This document shows positions 32,301 through 41,639 of a stretch of DNA of 64,000 bases, one piece after another. Where the stretch lies: assembly GCA_963978545.1 (NCBI GenBank), contig OZ021723.1, positions 99,542,002 to 99,606,001 of the forward strand, read 5' to 3'. The stretch comes from Linyphia triangularis (lineage: Eukaryota; Arthropoda; Arachnida; Araneae; Linyphiidae). The notes below the pieces were generated by a model. It did no database searches. It was not told the origin of the DNA and saw nothing but the letters and a program-made list of their open reading frames with translations. The position numbers and the translations under genes are program-made. Within the stretch, counting starts at the first letter, position 1. Each line of letters opens with the position of its first letter.

Positions 32301-33290
32301 CTAAGAAAATTATTTAACATTTAAATAAGCTATTTTAACATATTCTAAACAATAGTTTATCTTTAGAATGTAATACTTACAGTTTTCTGATGGATTTTCA
32401 TGTGCCGGGTAAGAGTAAATTTCTGTGTAAAACCCTTCTGACAGATGGTACAGACCTGTTGAAAATAGAAATTTTGAGTAACATGTTTTAAAAGTTAATA
32501 TTATTTCACCTAAATGATTGAAATAATACTTACATGTAAACCGCGTGAGGTGGATGCAGCATTAGAAGGCCCAGCAGCACCAGTAGATTCAACAACAACC
32601 TCCTAAAGTAAGATATTGAGAAATTATTCTAAGTTTTTTACGTCAGAGAAAAATCGGGCGTGAATTTGGGGCGACTTTGAATAGTTACAACAATGAAAAT
32701 TGCTAAGTATAAAAGCAATGAAAATTTTGGCTTGAATTTGGGGCAACTTTGAAAAGTTACTGCACTGACAATTACTAAGTACAAAAAGTAATGAAAATTT
32801 CAGCGTGAATTTGGGGCGACTTTGAATAGTTACAACATTGAAAATTACTAAGCAATGAAAATTTTGGCGTGAATCTAATACTAATATTCAAGTGAATGAC
32901 ATTTAGAAAAAATACCAAGTACAAATGTAATACAAATTATGGCGTGAATCTTATACTAATGAACAACATTTAGAAAAAGTTTTAAGGAATATATTATTGA
33001 CATGAATTTTAAATATAATTGAGAAAGTTTTAAGTGAACAAATCAATTATGCGACGTTAAATAACACAGTTTAAAATTTATCTTAGACATTAAACATTCA
33101 TCTACTTAAAAGCAACAAGTTTAACCTTATTTAAAGAATATTCTTTTAGATACATAGTAAGTAATTTTGAAATAAATACAATCTATAAGCATTCAAACAT
33201 AATTTAAAAATATATTACTAAAAGAACACTTACTTGGTCATTAACTTCCATAACGATATCCATGGGAGAAGGAGAACGTGATGATGACAT
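28093..33290 (-). CDS. PolB: Protein-primed DNA polymerase B of the Polinton, 7 coding exons
   Basis: Replicates the element by protein priming. Coding exons: 33290-33234, 32602-32534, 32455-32381, 32300-32217, 31961-30014, 29932-29417, 29330-28093. All have GT-AG borders and their phases give one frame of 1,328 codons plus stop, with no disruption. Features in order: Ser/Ala-rich start; C2H2 finger 44-64; linker; C2H2 fingers 97-117, 125-145 and 153-173; a Cys352/His444 block that may be OTU-like; exonuclease motif YADFEA (Asp524, Glu526); an HNH-like zinc insert around Cys615 with DHDHLTG; exonuclease NYD near 664-666 and YVKTD near 811; polymerase motif A DANNLYG (Asp911); motif B KLLNNAVFG; motif C FTDTDS (Asp1174, Asp1176). 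All expected catalytic residues are present. Transcription probably starts near 33600 from a TATA promoter, with a non-coding first exon. Confidence 0.93.
29417..29932 (-). CDS. PolB: PolB coding exon 6 (motif A)
   Basis: Begins DLLLKKGVYPYEYMDS, a conserved Polinton PolB segment, and ends in DANNLY at motif A. CCCTTAG acceptor, GTAAGC donor; the glycine of motif A is split by the intron. Confidence 0.93.
30014..31961 (-). CDS. PolB: PolB coding exon 5 (zinc fingers, exonuclease)
   Basis: 649 codons plus one base. Starts at the finger ICHICEKTF after a CAACAG acceptor, holds three C2H2 fingers, the Cys/His protease-like block, YADFEA and FHNLKNYDSHLI, and ends ...SNH before GTACGT. Confidence 0.93.
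32217..32300 (-). CDS. PolB: PolB coding exon 4
   Basis: 28 codons, linker rich in Ala/Ser/Asn (AGPSNAGNSNVEAH) and similar to the exon at 32534-32602, suggesting duplication. CTTAG acceptor, GTAAGT donor; phase 0 at both ends. Confidence 0.72.
32381..32455 (-). CDS. PolB: PolB coding exon 3 (C2H2 finger)
   Basis: 25 codons encoding one zinc finger, VCTICQKGFTQKFTLTRHMK followed by IH. AACAG acceptor, GTAAGT donor; begins and ends in phase 0. Confidence 0.85.
32534..32602 (-). CDS. PolB: PolB coding exon 2
   Basis: 23 codons, low-complexity linker (GAAGPSNAASTSRGLH). TTTAG acceptor, GTAAGT donor; begins and ends in phase 0. Confidence 0.72.
32650..32880. repeat. Tandem repeat in PolB intron
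   Basis: About three units of 80-90 bp containing GCGTGAATTTGGGGCGACTT and TTACTAAGTA; imperfect. In the intron after the first coding exon of PolB. Confidence 0.75.
33234..33290 (-). CDS. PolB: PolB coding exon 1 (start codon)
   Basis: 19 codons, MSSSRSPSPMDIVMEVNDQ, then GTAAGT. TTATTTATA separates the ATG from upstream AG; the first ATG is used. Phase 0. Confidence 0.78.
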
Positions 33291-33479
33291 TATAAATAAC
33301 TGAAATTTAAAAAATATATATATAAATATCGAAAGAAAAACATACATTTTCAATACAAGTTGGAAATAATTTTTATGTAATACATGAATCGACTACTTTA
33401 ACATACTTAACACATTTTAATATATATATATTACTTAAAAGATACTAACATTTCACAAATACTAAATATTTACTTACCG

Positions 33480-33600
33480 AATAATTCAGATGAAATCAGA
33501 AAAAAGCTAAAGTAGCAGCAAAATATGATAAACAAGCACAATAAGCAAATACTAAGCAAACACGATAAACGTCTTTCGCCCTCAGGAATCTAAGTAGAAA
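33480..33600 (-). other. Probable non-coding first exon of PolB
   Basis: Between the TATA promoter and a GGTAAGTAAAT donor at 33479. It has no coding potential. The corresponding stretch at 38830-38950 at the right end keeps the same donor context ATTATTCGGTAAGT, which supports the exon boundary by conservation. Confidence 0.6.
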
Positions 33601-33775
33601 TGACGAGACGGCAACCGGTAGCGTCTATATATGAGGGGTGATCACGTAACTTCACCGATCAATCAGATTTCACGGTAGAGGGCGCTGCTTGGTTCTAACC
33701 GATCAGAGCGGGTGGGGAGCGAGACTAGGCATGTTTCAACACGCTTCAACGCGTTTGCGAGTTGAGTTGTTGATA
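33601..33775 (-). promoter_or_regulatory. PolB promoter module, copy 1
   Basis: TATA box at about 33626-33632 (reverse strand CATATATAGACGC), preceded upstream by a GTGATCAC palindrome, an inverted CCAAT-like ATTG and the words CTACCGTGAAA and CGCTCC. Very similar to 38640-38835 in opposite orientation, and related to 36966-37020. Confidence 0.7.
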
Positions 33776-34425
33776 ATGATTGCAAAATATAAACTCATTG
33801 GCTTTTAACACATGACGTCATAATGATGATATGGCTGGAATCTAGCATTTAAACAGATAAGGTATTGGCGCTTATTTATTAAATGAATATTTATTTATAG
33901 AAAAATTATCACGTGGGTTTTTAACGTTGATACTTGTTGAAATGGAAAGATTTAAGTAATAGTTGATGAATAATTATAAAATATAATTTAAACTAATTTT
34001 AAAACTTGCAGAAAAATTACCACGTGGTGGGAATTGAAGATAGCGTTCTTGCTTGAAAAATATTTATGCTACGTCACAGAGGGGATATAGTGGGAATTTT
34101 GCATTTAAACGGAGTTTCAAGGAATTTTAAGGTATTGGTATGATCTTAAGGATATTAATTTTATCAAGTTTTGTTCTTTATAAGGTAAAGTTTATAGTTG
34201 AATGTGGTAGTTGCAAGTATGGTTCTATCGAGTGAGGTTGTGAATACTGCATACTTGTGTATTTGTTTATGTGTTGCATTATTATTTATTTATTTTTTAA
34301 GTAGTAGTGATCGATTCGCTATCGATTTTACGCTTCGTCTCAATGAAACTGGAAACTTATCTATTTCAATGTGAAAATGTTAAGACTTAGGATACAGATA
34401 AGAGTTAATAAAATTTCTTGCTGTA
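33776..34425. other. Spacer between PolB promoter and integrase
   Basis: No gene. Contains imperfect repeats (GCATTTAAAC ... AAGGTATTGG near 33848 and 34101), a TGACGTCA near 33812 and TTATCACGTGGG/TACCACGTGG near 33908 and 34020. Presumably carries the integrase promoter. Confidence 0.5.
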
Positions 34426-35055
34426 ATGAATGCGACGTATCAAGACCCGGGTCATGTAGCAAGTTTCGGTGGTATCGATGCATTATACCGTGCCTCAGGA
34501 AGAAAGATTCCCAAGAAAACGATACAGAAATGGCTAACGGGGGTGGATGCGTACACTCTACACAAGTCCATTCGTCATAAATTTCCTACGAATCGGGTGA
34601 TTGTTTATAACATTGATCAGCAATGGCAAGCGGATTTGGTGGATATGTCAAGTCTCCAAAAGTTTAATGATGGTTATCTCTTTATTTTGAGTTGTATTGA
34701 TGTGCTATCAAAGTGTGGATGGCTAATTCCTCTGAAACGAAAGAGAGGTATAGATATTGTTGAGGCTTTTCAAATAATATTCGATCAACGAACTCCGAAA
34801 TCACTTCAGACTGATCAGGGAACGGAATTTAAGAATAATCTATTTCAGACCTTGTTAAAAAAGAAGGGGATTAGATTTTTCACGACATATAATTTGTCGA
34901 AAGCAAACATAGTCGAGCGTTGGAATAGAAGTATTAAAACTAAAATGTGGAAGTACTTTACTGCTAAAAATACTCATAGATACATTGACGTATTACAAGA
35001 TTTAGTGAAAAGTTATAATCATACTTACCATTCAAAGCACATGCGAGTTATGTGA
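34426..35055 (+). CDS. INT: Polinton integrase (DDE), C-terminally shortened
   Basis: Retrovirus-type integrase that inserts the element. 209 codons. The N-terminal part (DPGHVASFGGIDALYRASG, KWLTGVDAYTLHKSIRHKF) is the typical Polinton form. The catalytic triad is present: Asp70 in WQADLVD, Asp130 in LQTDQGTEF, Glu164 in NIVERWNRSIKTKMW, with 33 residues between the second Asp and Glu. It stops at SYNHTYHSKHMRVM, where relatives continue with a long tail often ending in a chromodomain. The stop codon overlaps AATAAA, which could serve as polyadenylation signal. It could still fold as a core domain; loss of the tail suggests reduced function. Confidence 0.9.
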   Translation: MNATYQDPGHVASFGGIDALYRASGRKIPKKTIQKWLTGVDAYTLHKSIRHKFPTNRVIVYNIDQQWQADLVDMSSLQKFNDGYLFILSCIDVLSKCGWLIPLKRKRGIDIVEAFQIIFDQRTPKSLQTDQGTEFKNNLFQTLLKKKGIRFFTTYNLSKANIVERWNRSIKTKMWKYFTAKNTHRYIDVLQDLVKSYNHTYHSKHMRVM

Positions 35056-36750
35056 ATAAACCATATGCAACTTAGCTAAATTTAAGTAATTAAGTTGTGA
35101 AGTTTTATCTTTGCCATAGAAAATATATTTATTTTTACTGATTTTTGTTAAGTGCTAAGACGATCTTTTACAAAGTATGTCTTCTTGCAACATGAGAAAA
35201 GATGCGAAATGATAAGGACTTCTCTGGTATGCTTTCAATTCCTTGAGAAATACATTTAGCTTAACTACAAGACTTGTTCCGATTCTGAAGTATGCTATTT
35301 CCTATCGTAATTTATAATTTTACATGATACTTGGTTTAAAAGTTGAAAAAGTTTGCACAAATTTCCTATGTAAGTTCTGCTTCACTGAAAAGTTATCGGT
35401 CACAAGCAATAAAAATTTCACTTTGTTTGACTAATGTTATGTATGTGTTAATTATCATGAGTAATATCAGTTTTATTTGTGTCTTTCGAAAGCGAGCATT
35501 CATAAATTTAAAAGGATATTTCAAACTATTTTCAAAATATAAGTATCTTTTACAAGTTTTTTCCGGAATGAACTTTGCTCAGTTATATTAATATTGAATA
35601 TTCATCTTACAAAATAAGCCTCTTGTAAAACACATTCCGTTTCAGTTTTTCTGAAATTTATGTATAAGTTATTTAGAAATTATGGGTGGAAGTTAAAAAT
35701 CTCTATATTAATGATATATTGTCAGCACCTCTCAAATAAAAAAAAATTCATGTATAATTTAGTTTGTCCAGATGATGTTCAATTTTACGTAGTAACAAAC
35801 TCTACATTTTCCAAATTTATGCTAGTTTTTCACAAGAAAAAAAAATATTCTTTAAGTTTGCCTAGCAAACTTTTTTCAGTATTTAAATTTTCTAAGTATA
35901 TTCCATCACATGAGTAGTTAACTATTTCCACTAAGGAAAATATCTTATTATTTTAGTTTGTTTGATTGATGTTAGATTTTTATGTTTCTGATTGGTGATT
36001 TGCATATACAGTTTTAAAAACTTTACACAATTCGTAACATATATGTTAGAAATAATAGTATATCGCATCTGAGATTGAAAAAATTTATAACTATTATCAT
36101 GTAAAGAAGGTTAAATTTTAAAAACATGTCATTGAATATGAGTGTTACCATGAAAAAAGTTAACTAAATTACTTGTGATTTCCTTTCAGAGTATAAAAAG
36201 TTATATAGTTTACATATAATTCGCAAGTTTCATTCAATTTTTCTTAAGATGTTTTAAAAGTCTTGCAGGTGATTTTCAAAACTTAAATGCATATCTACAA
36301 TGTATTTAATATCTACAATTTATTTAATATTTTCCCCCAATTCACCTTTCAAGTAAAATAAACCTTAGTCAGCATGTATTGCACGAGTTAATACGACACC
36401 TTAACGTATATTATTACAAAGTAAATTGTCTAAGTCTTTCTTGAAGTAACATAAATTTCCAACTTGCATTGATTTTCCGATTGAAAAGTAGAGGTGAATT
36501 TTTTTCCTTGGAGTATCTATAACTAGTATTTATTTTAAATCTCTTACTATTTTTCTTCTATGTAACAATTTTGTTAAGTTTTACCCGTATTGTAGCATAT
36601 AATCTCACTGAGTTTGAACAATATTCAATGTTTTAGACAATAGAAAAGTTTTCAAGTAGAAATGATCTTAAATTCTCCAAGTGAATCATACTTTTTGGAA
36701 GAAAGTCCATGCGAATTCTACCTTCACTTACTAATGTGTCTTTAAAATCC
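35056..36750. other. AT-rich Polinton interior without recognisable genes
   Basis: This is where ATPase, protease and capsid genes are expected. Short plus-strand ORFs (for example 35343-35591 and 35660-35917) are AT-driven and match no family I know. I see no Walker motif or jelly-roll signature. Confidence 0.6.
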
Positions 36751-36753
36751 ACT

Positions 36754-36963
36754 TCATTCATTCCAAGTTTTCACAAACATTTCATTATGAAAAAGGAAAA
36801 GTAGGAAAATGATAATCTCGAAGACCTGCTGACACACCGCAGCATCACCCGCTGCTTGTGCGTCGATGCTGTTGTTCTTGCTGTACAAGTCTCCCGACCT
36901 GTTTGAACAAGTATTAGCGTGACTCATCCTCCGGTCTAAAAATGCCGGCAAGTGGCGTATCAC
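36754..36963 (-). other. Unassigned GC-richer ORF in Polinton
   Basis: 69 codons beginning MSHANTCSNRSGDLYSKNNS, with balanced base composition over its first 40 codons in contrast to its surroundings, then a hydrophobic AT-rich tail. It may be a remnant first exon of a lost Polinton gene, or chance. It lies just upstream of the promoter module at 36966-37020 and in the opposite direction. Confidence 0.3.
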
Positions 36964-36965
36964 CT

Positions 36966-37020
36966 ACCGCTAACCTGATTGGCTAATTACCGTCACATGC
37001 TTATCACCCCGTTTAAAGAC
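36966..37020 (+). promoter_or_regulatory. Promoter module, copy 3, without a gene
   Basis: Plus strand CTACCGCTAACCTGATTGGC ... GTCACATGCTTATCACCCC followed by GTTTAAAGACG matches the order of CTACCGTGAAACCTGATTGG ... GTCACGTGATCACCCC and the TATA region at 38744-38800. Downstream lies only satellite, so any gene it drove is gone. Confidence 0.55.
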
Positions 37021-38460
37021 GTGAATTTTATATGTAAAGTAAATTTTTACGCTAACGCTTAAATTCTTTGCTATAGAAAGTTCAAGTATGTTATTTTTTT
37101 TTTTCTCTTATATGTTACATTTTAAACACATGATATGAAATTTTTACGTTATGCTTATCTTAGAAATTTTTGAGTATGTTACTTTTTCTTTTATTTAACA
37201 TTAACCTAAGAGTTTAATTGTATATGAAGAGTAAATTGTCATGTTAAAGCTTAAGGATATGATATTTTTGTGAGGTAAATTTTCGTGTAAAGGTTAAAAT
37301 TCTTTATCTTTGAAATTTTTATTCTTTTAAATTTCCCATTATTTAACATTAACCTAAGAAAATAATTGTGTATGAAAATGTCGCGTATTGTTTAAATTGT
37401 TGTCGAAGAAAGTTTAAGTATGTTATTTTTTTTTCTCTAATTTAGCATTATTCTTACACATTTTAAAGATAAAAATTTTATGCGTGAAATAAATTTTCGC
37501 ATATTGTTTCAATTCCTTACCTTATAAATTTTTAGTATTTCTTTTTCTCTAATTTAGCGTTATTCTTACACATTTGAAAGACATAATTTTTATATGTGTG
37601 GTAAATTTTCGCGTATTATTTAAATTATTTGCCTTATAAATTTTTAGAGCTTCTTTTTTATCTTATTTATCGTTGATATAAGAGTATGATTGTACATGTG
37701 AAGTTAATTTTAACGTTCAATTTTAAATTCTTTGCCTTGTAAATTTTTAGTGTTTCTTTTTTCTAAAAGTTAGAGTTGTCATTATACATTTTAACGATAT
37801 GAATGGCAATGTTTGAATTCTTTGTCGTAGAAATTATAGGTATGTTATACTTTCCTCCTGCATGTCAAATTTAAAGTCGTGATTTTTATGTATATAGTAA
37901 ATTTTTGCGTTAATGTTAAAGTTATTTGTCGTAGAAAGTTTAAGTATGTTACTTTTTTCTTTTATTCAGCGATATTTTAAATACATGATTTTTATATATG
38001 TAGTAAATTTTCACTCAAATGTTAAAATTATTTATCGTAGAAATTTTAAGTATGCTAATTCTTCTTACATGTCACATTTTAATGTCGTGATTTTTATATG
38101 TGAAGTAAATTTTTACGTTAATGTTAAAGTTATTTGTCGTAGAAAGTTTAAGTACGTTACTTTTCTCTTGCGTGTCATATTTTAAAGTCGTGATTTTTAT
38201 ATATGAAGGGAATTTTCGAGTAAAGGTTAAATATTTATCTTAGAAATTTTAAGTAAGTTACTTTTTTCTCTTATTTAGCGATATTTTTACTCATTTTAAA
38301 GTGATTTTTATGTGAAAAGTAAATTTTTTACGTTAATGTTAAAGTTATTTATTTTAAAGAGTTTAAGTATGTTACTTTTTTTTTTTTATTTAGTGATATT
38401 CGTACACATTTTAAAGACATGATTTTTATTCGTAAAGTAAATTTTCACGTTCACTTTTTT
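37021..38460. repeat. Satellite inside the Polinton, unit about 105 bp
   Basis: Around thirteen diverged tandem units containing GTAAATTTTTACGTTAATGT, GTCGTAGAAAGTTTAAGTATG and TTACTTTTTTCTT-like words. ORFs such as 37913-38185 run through the repeat and are not genes. Confidence 0.85.
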
Positions 38461-38639
38461 TATAAGTTTATTTTTTATAATAATAATAATAAAATCTGAT
38501 AATTATTACTAAATATTATCTTTATATTTAATAAATTTCATAATTACTCCAATTGCAACAACTGTCTACGCTAAAAACCCATTCGCTACACTATGACGTC
38601 ACGAACAAATTATCTATCACTTTAACTGTTTCAAGCAAG

Positions 38640-38950
38640 ATCGTTACACAACAACTCAACTCGCAAACGCGTTGAAGCGTGTTGAAACATCCCTAGTCTC
38701 GCTCCCCTCCCTTCTGACGGGTCGATAGTCAGTAGCACCCTCTACCGTGAAACCTGATTGGTCGGTGAAGTCACGTGATCACCCCTCATATATAGACGCT
38801 ACCAGTTGCCGTCTCGCCATTTCTACTTAGATACCTGAGTGTGAAAGACGTGTTTAATACTTCGTGTTTTTTTTCTCATCGTGATTTTGTTCGTACTTGT
38901 GTAGTTATTCACAGTTATTTTAGCTTCGCAGATTTCGTTTCGATTATTCG
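38640..38950 (+). promoter_or_regulatory. PolB promoter and 5' UTR exon, inverted copy 2
   Basis: Inverted near-copy of 33480-33775 (about nine bases in ten alike by eye over the core), including the TATA box at 38788-38795, the 5' UTR and the donor ATTCGGTAAGT whose GT is at 38951. It points toward the right terminus. Confidence 0.8.
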
Positions 38951-38965
38951 GTAAGTGAATTTTTA

Positions 38966-39079
38966 AACATCTTCTCACTCCAACAAACCAAGAGAGCCTT
39001 GTCGGCCTATGACGACAAGCGGTATCTGCTGGAAGATGGCATAACCAGCTATGCCTATGGTCACTTCAAAATTCCTTAA
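38966..39079 (+). pseudogene. Inverted remnant of PolB C-terminus (37 codons)
   Basis: Plus-strand frame reading NIFSLQQTKRALSAYDDKRY and on to HFKIP and a stop. It differs from the C-terminus of the intact gene at five of 37 positions. Fused a few bases after the splice donor of the inverted 5' UTR exon; everything between was deleted. Confidence 0.9.
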
Positions 39080-40489
39080 ATCATTCATTTAATCCTTAAA
39101 TTTTTATTATTTTTTTATCTCTTTAAGCCTTAATTTAACTAGAATATTACTTTAACTAAATTTTTAAAAACTTATTTAACGTTAATTTTTTTTTTCAGGA
39201 TTTTGTATGTGATCATTAAATTTAATTCATGAGAGAAATATACGTTCTCACAAGTCTTCTTTTCAGATTTTTTAAAATTTTAAATTGTTTAGGATTTAAG
39301 GTAATGATGTCTTCTTAAAAGATATTATTGGATGGTTGATTAGTGACCTCATATTTCAAGGAAATATACGTTCTTTGAAATAAGTTTTTTTTTTTTTGTT
39401 AGGGTGGAGTGAGGCGGTACCAATTCTTCCTAAAAGAGGTATCGGGCTGGAGGTGGGTCCTCACCTTTAATAAATAATTTTTCAAAATTTATTAATTGTA
39501 ATTCTAAAGTCTTAACTTATTCAAAATTAGTTAGGGAAGGGGGGGGGGGGGGTGGGTAGATGAGTTACCATGAAGGCAACGTCCGATAGTCGATATTTTA
39601 ACAATTGTTTGGTAAAATATTGAAATGTCACGTGTAGCTCGGGGTTAGGGTTCTTTAGACCCTTAGCAAATGGCCTTCCTTTTATTAACTTTTCAAATTT
39701 AACATTTTTTTTTTTGTGTAACTTTGTTGCAGGTATTTTAACTTGGCTAAAGGATATGTAAGTAACTCGCTAGAAAACCAAACAGTCAATCAGGAGTTAA
39801 CTTTTGGTCACATGTTTAAAACTTATCAGTCACAAGCGAGCATTTAGCTGACCGATCAGAACTCGTTGCCAACACCTGAAAACTAAATTTGGTATATATC
39901 TAATGTTATCACCACTTAAAACGTAAATCTTAACATAGAATGACGTCATACCCACTGTGACGTCATTAGTAAAAATACCTATCACTCTAACTTATTCGTT
40001 TAGAAGTAGCCCTAGAACAATTCAGCTCCATCTTAAAGGTAAATCGACACTAAAAAGTGTTGCCATCGCTCTAAACTTTGATATACAACACATTATGACG
40101 TCATACTTACTGTGACGTCACGCAATAAAAACCTATCATTCTAACTTATTCGCTAAGAAGCAGTCCTAGAACAACTCAACTCCGTCTGCTAGATAAACCG
40201 AAACTAAAAAAAAGTGTTGCCACCACTCAAAACTTTAATATAAAACACATTATGACGTCATACCTACTGTGACGTCATACACAAACAGCTTATAATGAAA
40301 CTAAAACAACAGCAGGAGGGGAACAACTCAACTCCACTTCCGGTCACGTGACTTCCGGTGACGGCATATCCTGTGATGTCACTTCCTGTGACGTCATATC
40401 CGGTCACGCCCCCTTTCGGTCACGCCCCCATACCATACCATACCATCCCGCATCCCGCCATGGCCCCGGACTGTCATTTTCTAACTACT
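38966..40489 (-). repeat. Polinton right terminal inverted repeat
   Basis: Mirror of 26628-28206, ending ...CTAACTACT. Its G run (39539-39552) is shorter than the C run of the left copy. The inner 350 bp are markedly more diverged than the outer kilobase. Confidence 0.92.
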
Positions 40490-40495
40490 TACACT
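40490..40495. repeat. Polinton target duplication, right
   Basis: TACACT, identical to 26622-26627. Confidence 0.93.
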
Positions 40496-40624
40496 TCAGA
40501 CGTTTGCTCACATTTCGATCCCGAAAAATTGATTTATCAAAATAGGAACTTTCCATTGTTGGCATTTTTAACAAAATTTATAATTGTGAATAGTACATTG
40601 GAAAGAGACATTTGAATATCCCGC

Positions 40625-41590
40625 GATTAGAACGTTTAACCCCTTAAAGTTGGTTAATCGAGAACGGAATAGCTTACTTTTTGTATGTTTATCTTTTTTG
40701 TACCAATTTTCAGAGTTGTGACGAAATGGGAAGTAGAACATTCGAATATCCCTCGTTTGGAACGTTTAACCCCTTTTCGACCCTTAAAAGTGGGTTAACC
40801 AAGATCGGAATAGCTTAACTTTTCTATGTTTGTCTTTGTTGACATTTATACCAATTTTTAGAGTTGACCATATGGGAAGTGGGATATTCGAGTTTGGAAC
40901 GTTTAACCCATTTTTCACCCCTTAAAGTGGGTTAATCAAGCTCGGAATAACTTAACTTTTCTATGTTTGTCTTTGTTGACATTTATACCAATTTTTAGAG
41001 TTGTGACCATATGGGAAGTTTTACATTCGAATATCCCTAGTTTGGAACGTTTAACCCCTTTTCCACCCCTTAAAGTGGGTTAATCGAGATCGGAATAGCT
41101 TACTTTTTCTACGTTTGTCTTCATTGATATTAGCACCAGTTTTCAGAGTTGTGACGATATGGGAAGGACATTCGAATATTCCTCGTTTGGAATGTTTAAA
41201 CCTTTTTTACATCTTAAAGTGGGTTAATCGAGATCGGAATAGCTTACTTGTTCTATGTTTATCATTGTTGACATTTGTACCAATTTTAAGAGTTGCGATC
41301 ATATGGGAAGTGGTATATTCAAATATTCCTCGTTTGGATCGGTTAACCCCTTTTCCACCTTTTAAAGTGGGTTAATAGAAATCGGAATAGCTTACTTTTC
41401 TATGTTTGTCTTTGTTGATATTCGCACCAGTTTTCAGAGTTGTGACGAAATGGGAAGTAGGACATTCGAATATCCCTCGTTTAACCCCTAAAAGTGGGTT
41501 AATCGAGATCAGAATAGCTTACTTTTTCTATGTTTACCATTGTTGATATTTGAACAAATTTTCAGAGTTGTGGACATGTGGGAAGTGGGA
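40625..41590. repeat. Satellite beside the Polinton, unit about 140 bp
   Basis: Seven tandem units, each with AAAGTGGGTTAATCGAGATC and GGAATAGCTTACTTTT, GTTTGTCTTTGTTGA, and TTCGAATATCCCTCGTTTGG. The array ends with GTGAGCGAGTCAGTGAATGA and TTATATATATAGAG, a tail that may mark the end of a transposon family. Confidence 0.9.
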
Positions 41591-41639
41591 GAATTAGTGA
41601 GCGAGTCAGTGAATGAGTGAGGGCTTTGCCTTATATATA

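Larger units (their letters stand above)
26628..40489. mobile_element. Polinton/Maverick element, complete ends, partly gutted
   Basis: Self-synthesising DNA transposon related to dsDNA viruses. Seen: 6-bp duplication, AG...CT termini, inverted repeats of about 1.5 kb, protein-primed DNA polymerase B (minus strand, 28093-33290) and DDE integrase (plus strand, 34426-35055). Family members are usually 15-20 kb and also carry an FtsK/HerA-type ATPase, a cysteine protease and two capsid proteins; none is recognisable here, and 35.1-38.6 kb is AT-rich DNA and satellite. The left and right repeats are still nearly identical over long stretches, so insertion or homogenisation is recent. It sits between the 5' side of MASTL and the 3' side of p66. 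Confidence 0.96.

Noticed and set aside
28093..33290. Adenovirus or other free virus insertion
   Set aside because: The 6-bp duplication, AG/CT ends and retroviral-type integrase identify a Polinton; adenoviruses lack the integrase.
37913..38185. 90-codon plus-strand ORF in the Polinton
   Set aside because: Runs through the 105-bp satellite; hydrophobic AT-driven translation, not a capsid gene.
41115..41375. 86-codon plus-strand ORF
   Set aside because: Runs through two satellite units; a repeat artefact.
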